Shown here: piece by piece, positions 9,588 through 19,087 of the stretch
How the letters are laid out: every line of letters starts with the position of its first letter
How positions within the stretch are numbered: the first letter of the stretch is position 1
From: Schaalia sp. ORNL0103
Lineage (GTDB): Bacteria; Actinomycetota; Actinomycetes; Actinomycetales; Actinomycetaceae
Assembly: GCF_019429565.1 (NCBI RefSeq)
Contig: NZ_JAHXSA010000001.1
Location: 930,001 to 994,000 of the forward strand
Direction: 5' to 3'
Length of the DNA stretch: 64,000 nt
Translations under genes and position numbers: made by a program
The notes under the pieces: generated by a model
What the model saw: the letters and a program-made list of their open reading frames with translations, nothing else
Told to the model about the DNA's origin: nothing
Database searches by the model: none

Positions 9588-10432
9588 GCCTCCAGGGTAG
9601 CTCGGTGGCGGCGCAAGCCCCACACGAGGAGGGCGACACTCACGACGAGAACGGGGATCTCAATCGCGCCGTAGGTCAGGTTCCACGAGTCCTCGGGAGC
9701 CAGGAACCCAACACCGTTAGCCTGGGCGTGCAGCGCGAGAGCTCCGACGAATCCGCCGGCCGCGGCGAGGAGGCCCACAAGCACATTCTGTGCGCGCAGC
9801 ACTGCCCACGCGAGGGCGTAACCGAATACGCCGGTAAAGATGGCATGCGCGTATGCGCCAAGGATGGCACGTACGAGGAACGATTCCCACAGTCCGCTCA
9901 TCCCGTTTTCAAGGGCGCTCACGTAGTAGCCCACGTCCTCACCCCAGGCGAAACCGAGGCCAACGAGCGCTCCGAGCACGCCGCCCTGCGCAGGACGCGT
10001 GAGCAGCTTTCGTGCCGCGAGGATCAGCACCAGAACACCAACTCCCTTGCCTGTTTCTTCGACGAGGGGACCCGTGACGACGGACGTCACGAAATCGACC
10101 GCATCATCGCTCAGGTTGCTCGCGGCTACGGCTGAGTCGATGACTGTGTTGCCGTATCCGGCGAAGATGAGCGCGCCACCGGTTCCCCAGCCGAATGCGG
10201 CCAACCAGGACAGCACGGTGGGCTTGAGGCGAGCGGCCCATGCGAAGAACACCAGGCCCACAACTGCGCTCAGCGTGGAGGCACCAACCGCAAGCCAGGC
10301 ATCAGAAGGCGAGACACCCTCGAGGGCGACCGTCAATTCATAGATAGCCGCCCGAACGCTCAATGCAATGAGGATGAGCGAGCACGCGACGAGCGCCCAC
10401 GAACGAGGGCGCATAGAAACAGCACGAGTCAC
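9584..10432 (-). CDS. PrsW-family intramembrane protease-like protein (copy 1)
   Basis: 282-residue multi-pass membrane protein with the PrsW glutamate/histidine signature: GPLVEETGKGVG (EE pair), AWGEDVGYY (E-D) and AYAHAIFTGVFG (H). PrsW proteins cleave membrane substrates, for example the anti-sigma factor RsiW in Bacillus; no substrate is apparent here. Start chosen at GTG 10432 because GAAAGGAAA lies upstream; the frame is open to 10483. It probably forms a two-gene unit with the Nudix gene. A second PrsW-type gene lies just upstream, separated by 180 bp. Confidence 0.82.
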   Translation of the reverse strand: MTRAVSMRPRSWALVACSLILIALSVRAAIYELTVALEGVSPSDAWLAVGASTLSAVVGLVFFAWAARLKPTVLSWLAAFGWGTGGALIFAGYGNTVIDSAVAASNLSDDAVDFVTSVVTGPLVEETGKGVGVLVLILAARKLLTRPAQGGVLGALVGLGFAWGEDVGYYVSALENGMSGLWESFLVRAILGAYAHAIFTGVFGYALAWAVLRAQNVLVGLLAAAGGFVGALALHAQANGVGFLAPEDSWNLTYGAIEIPVLVVSVALLVWGLRRHRATLEA

Positions 10433-10612
10433 GTTATTTCCTTTCTGTCGCCCCCCATCATGCCCGCTGTTCCTATGCATCACCTGTGAGGGGGCGATGG
10501 AACAGCCGTGAGAAAGCGCTCACGCAACAGACCCCGTAGCGGGAGCCACCGAGAAACCCATCTCGCCTCGTTGACTCGGTTCCGCCCCATTACCCCTGTT
10601 CAGCGCGACGTG

Positions 10613-11914
10613 TCAGGCGACGTGCGCACGACCCGCGACGGCGTTCGTGACATCCTTTTGCTGCTCAGCGATAGACGTCAGTCGCAGGAATTCACGACGC
10701 TTTTCAACGGCGTCGGCCAGCATCTGACGATCGTTTTCGATGCGCGAGCGATCGGCGCCGTGGCGAGCCATGAGGCGCTGGTCGAGGCCGAGGGAGGCCA
10801 GGTCGGACAAGAAGGCGCGCATCGCGCGCTTCGCATCCCGACCACCCTGGGCAGCCCACTTGAAGGCGGCTTGACGCGCGCGACGATCGGTCGCCATCGA
10901 GACTTCGCCGGGAAGGATCCATCCGGTGCGCACGTAGGGAACCAGGCCCTCGCGAATGTGGAGAGCCTCCCGGCGCGCAGCTCGCAGCAGCAGAATCGAC
11001 CAGAGAACGAAGCCGGGAATACCCACCACAAGATACATCGCAATGAAGGCCAATCCGGATCCGGTCAATGCGGTGCTTCCATTCCACACGAAGTGAATGA
11101 GCATCGCGAAGAACCAGAAGACGACGACGATAGCGGTCTTCGACCAGCCCCGCTTGAACTTGAGGAGGGCGAGCGCCAATCCGATGCCCGTCATCGAGGT
11201 GGCCATCACGTGCAGGAAGGGCCCTGCCAAGGCGCGAAGAACGAACACAAACACGAGAGTCTTTGTTCCTTGGCCCTCGGTGCGCAGGAAGTACAGGATG
11301 TCCTCGAAGAAAAGGAACCCGGCCGCCGAGAATCCCGCGTACACGACACCGTCGAGCACCGAGTTGATGGAGTTGCGGCGGACAACGACGATGATGAGAA
11401 CGCCGATGCCTTTGAGGGTCTCCTCAACGAGGGGAGCGATGAATGACGCGGCGAGTGCCTCCGCACGGTCGAAGTCACCGATTGTAGCGGCAATGTCCTC
11501 GCCCAGTGCCGTATTCATGATCATCGCCGACAGCGTTGCCACGCCCCCGCCCCACAGAAACATCGCGAGCTTCGTCGTCCACGGTTCTGGCTCCCAGCGA
11601 TCGATCCGCTGGAGGAAGCCGACGACGATCACGAGGGCAACCAGGGACAGCAGCGTCGTCTTCACGAAGGATGTCACACTCGAAGACTCGGGTGCCAGAC
11701 CGTAGACGATGATGCCGATGGTCCCCAGCACGCCGATCGTCGTCATGACAACCTCGAACCAGGGGAAGGAATGCGCGGCCTTGGGAGGCTGCCAGACGGG
11801 AGCGGCATCGTCGGGGGCCGGTGCTGAGACGCCATCGGTGGAGTCGATGGTCGCGCTGCTGATCTTGCTGAGGCGATAGTCCTCGCCGGGCCCTCCCCAG
11901 TGGGTCGCATGCAT
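10613..11914 (-). CDS. PrsW-family intramembrane protease-like protein (copy 2)
   Basis: 433 residues. The N-terminus (about 50 residues) is hydrophilic, then come eight or so hydrophobic segments, then a charged cytoplasmic tail of about 100 residues (RRARQAAFKWAAQGGRDAKRAM). The PrsW signature is present: APLVEETLKGIGV (EE), FLFFEDILYFL (E-D) and FLHVMATSMTG (H), with a further HFVWNG. It is the last gene of the thrS-pimA polycistron: ATG 11914 is 1 nt past the stop of the preceding gene, with GAGG nine bases upstream. It is longer than copy 1 and shares only the core, so the two are not a recent duplication. Confidence 0.83.
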   Translation of the reverse strand: MHATHWGGPGEDYRLSKISSATIDSTDGVSAPAPDDAAPVWQPPKAAHSFPWFEVVMTTIGVLGTIGIIVYGLAPESSSVTSFVKTTLLSLVALVIVVGFLQRIDRWEPEPWTTKLAMFLWGGGVATLSAMIMNTALGEDIAATIGDFDRAEALAASFIAPLVEETLKGIGVLIIVVVRRNSINSVLDGVVYAGFSAAGFLFFEDILYFLRTEGQGTKTLVFVFVLRALAGPFLHVMATSMTGIGLALALLKFKRGWSKTAIVVVFWFFAMLIHFVWNGSTALTGSGLAFIAMYLVVGIPGFVLWSILLLRAARREALHIREGLVPYVRTGWILPGEVSMATDRRARQAAFKWAAQGGRDAKRAMRAFLSDLASLGLDQRLMARHGADRSRIENDRQMLADAVEKRREFLRLTSIAEQQKDVTNAVAGRAHVA

Positions 11915-11915
11915 A

Positions 11916-12530
11916 TCAGTAACCTCGTCCGCCGGTCTGCGTGTCATCATCAAAGTCAATGGGCTCGGGAATCGGAGCATGCCCGGCCAGTCGCAACAAT
12001 TTTACCATTCGTGCGGAACGCAGGGCACGAACTCCCGCGACATCCACGTTATGGACGTTGCGTGTGAGCTCGATGCGATAGCACGTCGCATCCAACGCTT
12101 CCAAGCGCGCAGCGGCTTGGGAATCCGATGCAATGCGCGCCCGTTCTTCGAGGGTGAGAGTCTCACGGATTGCGCGAGACAGCGCGGACGCACGCTCCAA
12201 ACGCGCGGCGACCTCGACACGATCGCCCTGGCGTTGCGCCGCAGTTCGGCGGTCGAGGCCATCGGTGGTGAGCTGGTCTCCCCCGTCCTGAATGTAGGCG
12301 CGTGCGGCGTCGGCGAGGCCGGAGTTTTCCAGACCGGCGCTGCGGCTCAACAGGTCTGCCTCGGAGGCCCGTCGCAGCAGGAGGCGCGAGAGCGAGTCGC
12401 GTGAAGCAAGGATGCGCTGATGGAGCCGGTCCAGACGGCGCGCGCGCGTGATCGCGAATCCTGCGACGACGCCGAGCGCAATAACAGCGAATACGATAGC
12501 GAGAAGCAGCCAGGGGGACAGCGAGATCAT
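11916..12530 (-). CDS. Membrane-anchored helical protein of the pimA cluster (LemA-like)
   Basis: 204 residues with one N-terminal TM helix (about 7-29) and a long, probably helical, Arg/Ala/Leu-rich cytoplasmic part. The C-terminal segment (NVHNVDVAGVRALRSARMVKLLRLAGHAPIPEPIDFDDD) resembles, as far as I remember, a segment found in membrane proteins next to pimA in other Actinobacteria and loosely in LemA proteins. Function unknown. ATGA overlap with pimA upstream and near-contact with the PrsW gene downstream place it in the PIM operon. Confidence 0.7.
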   Translation of the reverse strand: MISLSPWLLLAIVFAVIALGVVAGFAITRARRLDRLHQRILASRDSLSRLLLRRASEADLLSRSAGLENSGLADAARAYIQDGGDQLTTDGLDRRTAAQRQGDRVEVAARLERASALSRAIRETLTLEERARIASDSQAAARLEALDATCYRIELTRNVHNVDVAGVRALRSARMVKLLRLAGHAPIPEPIDFDDDTQTGGRGY

Positions 12531-13708
12531 GCGAGTTCCTCCCCTTCTTCGCCGCGGCCTCGGATCAGGTCACGTGCCCGGCGCGTTCCCGATTCGGCGG
12601 GACTACCCATGGCGATCGCCAGCTTGTAGACCTCGAAGACCTTATCCGCTACAACCTCCCAATCATACTGCGCCGATGAGCGCGCTCCGGCTGCGGACAG
12701 CTCCTCGAGGCGGTCGTGGTCTGTCAGCAGGTCGATGAGTGTACGTGCGAGCGAGTCACTGTTGCCCGTCTCGAAGAGCGCGCCAGCTCGCCCGTCCTCT
12801 AGCACCGCACGGAAGGCTGGGATATCCGAGGCAACGACAGCCGTATGAGCCGCCATCGCCTCGACAAGGACGATACCGAAAGACTCGCCGCCCGTCTGCG
12901 GAGCGACGTAGATGCTGGCGCCCGCGAGCAAGGATTCCTTTTCCTCGTCGCTGATTCCACCCAGGAAAGACACCGAATCACCAAAACGCTCGACGGCCTG
13001 GCGAATCTCCGGGGCATCTCCTCGGCCGGCAATCAGGAAACGGGCACCCGGGAAACGCTCGAGAACACCAGCAATGGCACCGGCGAAAATGCTCAGACCC
13101 TTGCGGGGCTCATCGAGGCGGCCAAGAAACACGATGACCGGACGTTCGTCCGTCGCCACCCACTGTTCAAGGGGCTGCGCGCTGCGGAACGAGGCCGTTT
13201 CGACCCCGTTCGGAATGATGACGGCATCGCCGCCGTGGTGCTCGATCAGCGTTCGGCGCGCTTCCTCGGACACCGCGATGCGCACTCCGATGCGTTCCAT
13301 GTACAGGCGCATGGGGGCCGAGGCAATCGCGCGCGAGACCGACCGACCGAGGGCCGCGTGGAATGTCCCCACGAGGGGGGCAGTCGACAGCATCGCAGCT
13401 GCCATTGACACCGAGGGAACGACAGGCTCGTGGACGTGCACGACGTCAAAATCGTTGTCTGCCAGCCAACGGCGAGTACGCGCGAGCGCCTTCGGCTTCA
13501 CGGAAATATTGGCCACCGATCCGTTAAAGGGGATCGACACGGACGAACCGGCGGACGTGATCCACTCAGGCAGGTCCTCCGAGGTCGACGGCGTCAGCAC
13601 CTGAACGTCGTGTCCGCGGGACCGCAGCTTCAACGCGAGGTCGCGAATGTGGAAGCCCACTCCCCCGGGCACATCCCAGGAGTACGGATTCACGATTCCA
13701 ATCTTCAT
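12527..13708 (-). CDS. pimA: Phosphatidylinositol alpha-mannosyltransferase PimA
   Basis: 393-residue GT4 enzyme that transfers the first mannose from GDP-mannose to phosphatidylinositol on the cytoplasmic face of the membrane. The N-terminus MKIGIVNPYSWDVPGGVGFH is characteristic of PimA (glycine-rich acceptor loop). The C-terminal GT-B domain has VFLGRLDEPRKGL and a donor-binding stretch at VAPQTGGESFGIVLVEAMA with the EX7E pair. The gene follows the acyltransferase and pgsA in the conserved PIM order and overlaps both neighbours by ATGA. Confidence 0.93.
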   Translation of the reverse strand: MKIGIVNPYSWDVPGGVGFHIRDLALKLRSRGHDVQVLTPSTSEDLPEWITSAGSSVSIPFNGSVANISVKPKALARTRRWLADNDFDVVHVHEPVVPSVSMAAAMLSTAPLVGTFHAALGRSVSRAIASAPMRLYMERIGVRIAVSEEARRTLIEHHGGDAVIIPNGVETASFRSAQPLEQWVATDERPVIVFLGRLDEPRKGLSIFAGAIAGVLERFPGARFLIAGRGDAPEIRQAVERFGDSVSFLGGISDEEKESLLAGASIYVAPQTGGESFGIVLVEAMAAHTAVVASDIPAFRAVLEDGRAGALFETGNSDSLARTLIDLLTDHDRLEELSAAGARSSAQYDWEVVADKVFEVYKLAIAMGSPAESGTRRARDLIRGRGEEGEELA

Positions 13709-14631
13709 CGATTCTTCCTCTCATGCTCGGCCCTCGCGCGCGCCAGGCGCTCGGGGTCAAGATCCTCCACATACACGCGCTGCATCATGTGCCAGTCCTG
13801 CGCCTTGGTCGCCATCATGGCGGCGAATTCGTCTACCCACGCCTGCGTGAGGGCCTCGACGCGATTGAGGCCGGGGCGCTCCTGGCCATCCGCATTGATC
13901 GGTCCGACGCAACGCACGCGGACATCGGCCCCTGTGGGTGTCTCGTTCTCGTACGTGATGCAGGCTGCAAAGAGCGGACGCTCCAGCTTGGTCGCGAGCG
14001 CAGCGGGACCCGCGGCAACGAGTGCGCGCCGCGTCCCCAGGTCGACCTCAATGCCCGAACCCGAAATATCCCGGTCTGCAAGAAGCGGGACGATGACGCT
14101 ACGGCCGCGCACACGCTCGATGAGGGTGGAAAAGACCGACTCTCCCTTCGCAACGCCAATGATCTCCATGCCGAGGCCTTCGCGCAGCGACACGAAATGC
14201 TCAAACAGCGCGGGAGGCTCCACTTTTTCAGCCACGGTCACGATGCCACGACCGTGTGCGCACACCCACGCACCGGCACGATCCCAGCTGCCGGAGTGTC
14301 CGAGAGCGAGGACGACCGGTCCATCTTCGCTGGCCGCCGCCAGGGCCTCGAACCCCTCAAAGGCGACTCCGTCAAGAAGCGGCTCGCCGCGACGTGAGCC
14401 GAGCATCAGCTGTTCGGCGTAGTTGCGAATGTGCGAACGAACAGCACCACGCACCTCATCGGCGGATGGCTCCGTTCCGGTCAGACGCGCCATGTTGGCA
14501 CACAGCCGGTCGATCATGGCACCCCCGCGCCGTGCTGCAATCGAAGCGCCGACGTCGGCCATGCGCATGACGAAGCGCAGCGGCAAGCGAGGGGCGATCG
14601 AAAAGGCAAGCGACAGGGGCGAAAAACTCAC
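13705..14631 (-). CDS. Phosphatidylinositol mannoside acyltransferase (PatA/LpxL family)
   Basis: 308-residue member of the LpxL/HtrB-like acyltransferase family. In mycobacteria the equivalent (Rv2611c) puts an acyl chain on the first mannose of PIM. The HX4D catalytic motif is in LGHSGSWDRAG; ERVRGRSVIVPLLADRD follows, as in the family. The GTG start at 14631 shares GTGA with the pgsA stop; the frame extends to 14733 but would then overlap pgsA deeply. Lies between pgsA and pimA as expected. Confidence 0.88.
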   Translation of the reverse strand: MSFSPLSLAFSIAPRLPLRFVMRMADVGASIAARRGGAMIDRLCANMARLTGTEPSADEVRGAVRSHIRNYAEQLMLGSRRGEPLLDGVAFEGFEALAAASEDGPVVLALGHSGSWDRAGAWVCAHGRGIVTVAEKVEPPALFEHFVSLREGLGMEIIGVAKGESVFSTLIERVRGRSVIVPLLADRDISGSGIEVDLGTRRALVAAGPAALATKLERPLFAACITYENETPTGADVRVRCVGPINADGQERPGLNRVEALTQAWVDEFAAMMATKAQDWHMMQRVYVEDLDPERLARARAEHERKNR

Positions 14632-15254
14632 GGCGTTCCTTCGTCGATGTTGCGGGCAGTGAACCAGATGCGCTGGCAGACGGTCACGAAGGACGCAAAC
14701 GCCACCCAGGTCAGGCCAGCCGCAAACACCCACTCGGGCAGACCAAGGCTCATGAGAATGGCCGTGCCCATACCAATGATGAGGCGGTCGGTGCGCTCGG
14801 CGATGCCCAGCTTGGCGACGACGCCGACGGATTCGGCGCGGGCGCGCGCGTAGGGAACGGCTGCCGCACCAACGATCGAGCAGATGCCGGCGATGATCGC
14901 CCAGGTGCGCACGAACGAGTCATCCATCTGGAAGACCGCGTAGGCGGTGAGGGAGCCAAACACGGCGCCGTCGCCCAGGCGGTCGAGCGTCGAATCGAGG
15001 AAGGCACCAAAACGCGTGCCGCCCGTCGTCATGCGCGCGAGCGTGCCGTCCACGGAGTCGCCAAACATGACGACGGCCAGGGCGATGCCGCCCTGCCAAA
15101 TCCATCCTTGAGGAATGCAGATGACCGCGATCGCGACCGTCGCAACAGTGCCCGCGACCGTCACCATGTTCGGGGTGACACCCACGCGTGCGAGAACGCG
15201 AGCGAGAGGCGTAAAGATGGCCTTCGTGATGGAACGTCCGTGGTTTCCGAGCAT
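14628..15254 (-). CDS. pgsA: Phosphatidylinositol phosphate synthase (CDP-alcohol phosphatidyltransferase)
   Basis: 208-residue membrane enzyme that condenses CDP-diacylglycerol with inositol-1-phosphate, producing the lipid used by the neighbouring PimA. The signature DG-X2-AR-X8-G-X3-D-X3-D is complete (DGTLARMTTGGTRFGAFLDSTLD, about residues 71-93). About six TM segments are apparent. ATG 15254 overlaps the stop of the HIT gene (TGATG). Identification as PI-phosphate rather than PG-phosphate synthase rests on the operon context. Confidence 0.9.
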   Translation of the reverse strand: MLGNHGRSITKAIFTPLARVLARVGVTPNMVTVAGTVATVAIAVICIPQGWIWQGGIALAVVMFGDSVDGTLARMTTGGTRFGAFLDSTLDRLGDGAVFGSLTAYAVFQMDDSFVRTWAIIAGICSIVGAAAVPYARARAESVGVVAKLGIAERTDRLIIGMGTAILMSLGLPEWVFAAGLTWVAFASFVTVCQRIWFTARNIDEGTP

Positions 15255-15856
15255 CAGTCCTCCTTGGGCCAAGCGGCGGCGAGCCGAGCACGAGCATCCT
15301 CGAGGAGCTCAGGCACGGCCTTCGTCTGCGCAATAATCGGCAAGAAGTTCGCGTCGCCCAACCAGCGTGGAACGACGTGCTGGTGCAGGTGGGCGGCGAT
15401 ACCGGCACCGGCCACATCGCCCTGGTTCATGCCGAGGTTGAAGCCCGCCGGAGAGGCAACGGCGCGGGTGACACGCATGGCGGTCGCCGTCAGGTTACCC
15501 AGCTCGACGCGTTCCTCGTTGGTGAGCTCCGTGTAGTCAGAGACGTGACGATACGGGCACACGAGCAGGTGCCCGGAATTGTAGGGGAACAGGTTCATGA
15601 GCACGAAGCACGTGTCGCCGCGGTAGACGATCAGTCCAGCCTGGTCGTCCTTACCGGGCGCCGTGCAGAACGGGCACCCCACGTCCGAGGCGTCGGCGGG
15701 CTTGCCTTCGCCGCGGATATAGGCCATCCGGTAGGGGGTCCAGAAACGACCAAAGCCGTCCGGGACGCCCGCCAGCGAGCGGGCGTCCTCGGTCGGCAAC
15801 GGGCCGTTCGGGGTACCGATCGAGTCGGAACCGGCGTCGCGGCTCATGACACTCAC
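15254..15856 (-). CDS. HIT-domain nucleotide hydrolase/AP4A phosphorylase-like
   Basis: 200 residues. The histidine triad is [10 protein letters not shown] (HXHXHXX, about residues 156-161). The N-terminal CPFC motif and later Cys/His suggest a metal-binding element, as in the mycobacterial homologue Rv2613c, which cleaves diadenosine tetraphosphate. The gene always seems to sit between thrS and pgsA in Actinobacteria, matching a role in removing AP4A made by aminoacyl-tRNA synthetases. GTG 15856 shares GTGA with the thrS stop; ATG 15847 is an alternative. Confidence 0.88.
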   Translation of the reverse strand: MSVMSRDAGSDSIGTPNGPLPTEDARSLAGVPDGFGRFWTPYRMAYIRGEGKPADASDVGCPFCTAPGKDDQAGLIVYRGDTCFVLMNLFPYNSGHLLVCPYRHVSDYTELTNEERVELGNLTATAMRVTRAVASPAGFNLGMNQGDVAGAGIAAHLHQHVVPRWLGDANFLPIIAQTKAVPELLEDARARLAAAWPKED

Positions 15857-17886
15857 GCCTCGTCGAGGCCGTCGATCTGGTCCGCGTTATTGCGCTGCTC
15901 GATGTGCGAGACGATCAGCTCGACGGCACGATCAACGGCGACACCGTTGTGCTGCGAGCCGTCACGCAGACGGAAGGACACGGCCCCGGCCTCGACGTCC
16001 TCGCCGCCGGCGATGAGCGTGAACGGGATCTTGTCCTTGGAGGCGTTGCGAATCTTCTTGCCGAAGCGGTCGTCCGACAGGTCGGTCTCGACGCGCACGC
16101 CGCGCTCACGCAGCTTCGCGGCAACGTCCTTGACGTAGCCGTCAAAGGCCTCAGCGACGGGGATGAGACGGACCTGGACGGGCGAGAGCCACGCCGGGAA
16201 TGCGCCCGCGTAGTGCTCGGTGAGAACGCCGATGAAGCGCTCGACCGAACCCAGCTTGGCGGAGTGGATCATGACGGGGCGCTGACGGGAACCATCGGCC
16301 GCCGTGTACTCCAGATCGAAGCGGTCGGGCTGGTTGAAGTCGTACTGAATCGTCGACATCTGCCAGGTACGACCGATCGCGTCCTTAACCTGCACGGAGA
16401 CCTTGGGGCCGTAGAAGGCGGCGCCACCCGGATCCGGAACCAGGTCGAGGCCGGTCGCGGCGCAGGCGTCCTCGAGTGCCTTCGTGGCGGCCGCCCAATC
16501 CTCATCCGAGCCGATGAACTTGTCTTTCTTCTTGCCGTCCTCGTCGCGCGTGGACAGCTCCAGGTAGAAGTCCTTGAGGCCGAAAGCGGAGAGAATCGAC
16601 AGGAAGAACTCGATCTGCGTACGAATCTCCTCCGAGGCCTGCTCAGGCGTGCAGTAGGTGTGCGAGTCGTCCTGCGTGAAGCCGCGCATGCGGGTCAGGC
16701 CGTGGACGACGCCGCTCTTCTCGTAGCGGTAGTCGTGGCCCAGCTCGTAGAAGCGCAGGGGCAGCTCGCGGTAGGAGCGGCCGCGCGAACGGAAGATCAG
16801 GTTGTGCATCGGGCAGTTCATAGCCTTGAGGTAGTACTCCTGGCCTGCCTTGGTCACGTTGCCGTCCTCGTCGCGCTCTTCGTCGACGAGCATGGGCGGG
16901 AACATCGTGTCCGCGTAGTAGGGCAGGTGACCCGACGTGTGGAAGAGTCCACCCTTGGAGATCTCGGGGGTGTGCACGAAGTCGAAGCCGGCCTTCTTGT
17001 GACGGTCAGTCACGTAGGACTCGATCTCGTGACGCAGGATGCCACCCTTGGGATGGAAGACAACGAGGCCGGGGCCGATCTCCTCGGGGAAGGAGTACAG
17101 GTCCAGCTCGGCGCCGAGGCGACGGTGGTCGCGGCGCTCGGCCTCCTTGATGCGCTCCTGGTAGGCGACGAGGTCTTCCTTGGAGGCCCAGGCGGTGCCG
17201 TAGATGCGCTGGAGCTGATCGTTCGACTGATCGCCCTTCCAGTAGGCGGCCGAGGCCTTGGTCAGTGCGAAGCCGTTACCGATGAGCTTGGTGGAGGGCA
17301 GGTGTGGACCGCGGCACAGGTCCTTCCACGCGACCGAGCCGTCGCGGCGGACGTTGTCGTACATGGTGAGCGTGCCGCCGCCGACCTCGACGGAAGCACC
17401 CTCGGCGCCCTTACCCTTCGTGGTGACGAGCTCGAGCTTGTAGGGCTGCTCAGCAAGCTCGACGACAGCCTGCTCCTCGGAAATCTCGCGGCGCACGAAG
17501 CGCTGGCCTTCCTTGATGATGCGCTTCATGCGCTTCTCGAGGTCACGCAGCAGCTCGGGGGTCACCGCGTCGATGTTGCCGAAGTCGTAGTAGAAGCCGT
17601 CGGTGATGAAAGGGCCGATGCCGAGGTTGACGTCCGGGAAGACGTCCTGGACGGCCTGCGCGAGCACGTGCGTGGCACTGTGGCGCAGGATGTTCAGGCC
17701 GTCCTCGCTGGCCAGGGTGATGGCCTCGACGGTCGTTCCTGCTTCAAAAGGCGTCTCGAGGTCACGCGGGGTGCCGTCAACCTTGATGGCGACGACATCG
17801 CCCGACTTCTCGAACCACGTTGTGCCCGTGGTCCCCGCCGGTACGGTCTGTTCGTGTCCGTCAATGACGAGCGAGATATCGGGCAC
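15853..17886 (-). CDS. thrS: Threonyl-tRNA synthetase
   Basis: 677-residue class II synthetase. Order: TGS domain (about 1-65), second additional/editing domain with [11 protein letters not shown] (HXXXH zinc-type editing site), catalytic core with motif 2 ([13 protein letters not shown]), NCPMHNLIF and [10 protein letters not shown], and C-terminal anticodon-binding domain ([13 protein letters not shown]). The GTG start at 17886 has AGGAG upstream. First gene of a seven-gene cluster in which every junction overlaps or nearly touches. A large antisense ORF over it is a codon-bias shadow. Confidence 0.97.
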   Translation of the reverse strand: MPDISLVIDGHEQTVPAGTTGTTWFEKSGDVVAIKVDGTPRDLETPFEAGTTVEAITLASEDGLNILRHSATHVLAQAVQDVFPDVNLGIGPFITDGFYYDFGNIDAVTPELLRDLEKRMKRIIKEGQRFVRREISEEQAVVELAEQPYKLELVTTKGKGAEGASVEVGGGTLTMYDNVRRDGSVAWKDLCRGPHLPSTKLIGNGFALTKASAAYWKGDQSNDQLQRIYGTAWASKEDLVAYQERIKEAERRDHRRLGAELDLYSFPEEIGPGLVVFHPKGGILRHEIESYVTDRHKKAGFDFVHTPEISKGGLFHTSGHLPYYADTMFPPMLVDEERDEDGNVTKAGQEYYLKAMNCPMHNLIFRSRGRSYRELPLRFYELGHDYRYEKSGVVHGLTRMRGFTQDDSHTYCTPEQASEEIRTQIEFFLSILSAFGLKDFYLELSTRDEDGKKKDKFIGSDEDWAAATKALEDACAATGLDLVPDPGGAAFYGPKVSVQVKDAIGRTWQMSTIQYDFNQPDRFDLEYTAADGSRQRPVMIHSAKLGSVERFIGVLTEHYAGAFPAWLSPVQVRLIPVAEAFDGYVKDVAAKLRERGVRVETDLSDDRFGKKIRNASKDKIPFTLIAGGEDVEAGAVSFRLRDGSQHNGVAVDRAVELIVSHIEQRNNADQIDGLDEA

Positions 17887-17958
17887 TGTGTCTCCTAGTT
17901 TCGTTAGATACGCGAGATTGTGTTGCGAATTGAATTCTAGCCCCGTGGCGCGAACGCT

Positions 17959-18984
17959 TCAGGAGCGGGCGCGCCAGTCCTTCACGGCCTTCGCGGCGCT
18001 CAGGGCACGGTAGGTGGCCTTCTTGATGGGCATGTCCCAGCCACCGGGCACGTCTGTGAAGTGCGAGGCGAAGGCACTCTTGTACTTACCGACGCTGTAC
18101 AGATCGGGGCAACGCGGCGAATGCGCGCCCATCAGGTCGAATTCGCGCACACCGTCGCGGGCAAGGAATTCGGCGGCCAGGAAATCCAGGACCGGGGGCT
18201 GGCGCAGGCGACGGCCGGCCTCGGTGGAGGCGCCGTATTCGGCCTGCGCACGGATTCCTTCGACGAGGCAGAAGTCCCAGCACAGGATGTTTCCGTCGGC
18301 ATCGCGCATCGAGAAAATGCGGGCGTGCTGCGGGCCCAGCGTCTTGAGCAGGCTGAGGTAGTACTCCTTGGGGTGGGGACGGAAGCCGTCACGCTTGGCG
18401 GTCTCCTCCATGACGGCGTAGTACTCGTCGATGACGGCCTCGGCGTTGGCGGTGTCCTCATGGAAGGTGACACCCTCGGCCTTGCCCTTCTTCAGGCCGG
18501 AGCGGATCGAGCGTTTGCCGGCCTTGGGCATGGCGGCGAGGATCGCTTCTTCGGTCTTGCCGGAGGTATCGATGACGACGGTGCGATCGTAGGAGATCGT
18601 CTGCAGCGGCATGCACAGGTCGGGGTGCTGGTAGATGGCGTGCAGGCGGACGAAGGCGACGGTCTTGTCCTTCGCCTTAATCTCACGCACGAGGTCCGCT
18701 CGCAGAGCAGCTTCGCGCTCCGGGGAGGCTTCCTTCACCCACGCAGGTCCCCACTTCGCCCACAGGTAGTGGACGCCGCGCACCGAATACTTATAGAGGG
18801 TGATGAACGCGATCTTGGAATCATCCTCGCACCAGGCGTAGCGTCCCCACACTCCGTGGCCCTGGGATTCTTCAAACGCTTCCCACACGCACGTCTGTTC
18901 GATGGGCAGGGAGCGGTCCTGGAAGCCAGAGACCGCGGCGATCTTGTCTTCCTGAGAAATGGGCACGAGTGCGGTTGTCGTCAT
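17959..18984 (-). CDS. FemX/FemAB-type peptidoglycan bridge aminoacyltransferase
   Basis: 341 residues with the two-lobed FemABX fold pattern: WEAFEESQGHGVWGRYAW, WAKWGPAWVKEASPE near residue 75, and a GNAT-like second half (FSMRDADGNILCWDFCLVEG, EFDLMGAHS, YKSAFASHFTDV). Such enzymes use aminoacyl-tRNA to add the first amino acid of the interpeptide bridge to lipid II. It is next to an ATP-grasp ligase on the same strand (103 bp between), which suggests joint work on the bridge. The amino acid added cannot be read from sequence; Lys, Ala or Ser are possibilities. Confidence 0.85.
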   Translation of the reverse strand: MTTTALVPISQEDKIAAVSGFQDRSLPIEQTCVWEAFEESQGHGVWGRYAWCEDDSKIAFITLYKYSVRGVHYLWAKWGPAWVKEASPEREAALRADLVREIKAKDKTVAFVRLHAIYQHPDLCMPLQTISYDRTVVIDTSGKTEEAILAAMPKAGKRSIRSGLKKGKAEGVTFHEDTANAEAVIDEYYAVMEETAKRDGFRPHPKEYYLSLLKTLGPQHARIFSMRDADGNILCWDFCLVEGIRAQAEYGASTEAGRRLRQPPVLDFLAAEFLARDGVREFDLMGAHSPRCPDLYSVGKYKSAFASHFTDVPGGWDMPIKKATYRALSAAKAVKDWRARS

Positions 18985-19087
18985 GGTGTCCTCGTTGGTC
19001 GGAAATATCGGTCGCGTAGGAAGTCAGTCTATCAGGGGCTTCTCCCCCGCTGACGAGGCCGGGGCCGGGCAGGGAAGGGGCGTGACG

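Noticed and set aside
15904-17898. 664-residue plus-strand frame antisense to thrS
   Set aside because: Arises from GC-rich third positions of thrS; Val/Leu/Asp/Gly-rich translation with no family motif or ribosome site.
17887-17958. T-box or other leader control of thrS
   Set aside because: The thrS leader is too short and shows no T-box sequence or specifier stem.
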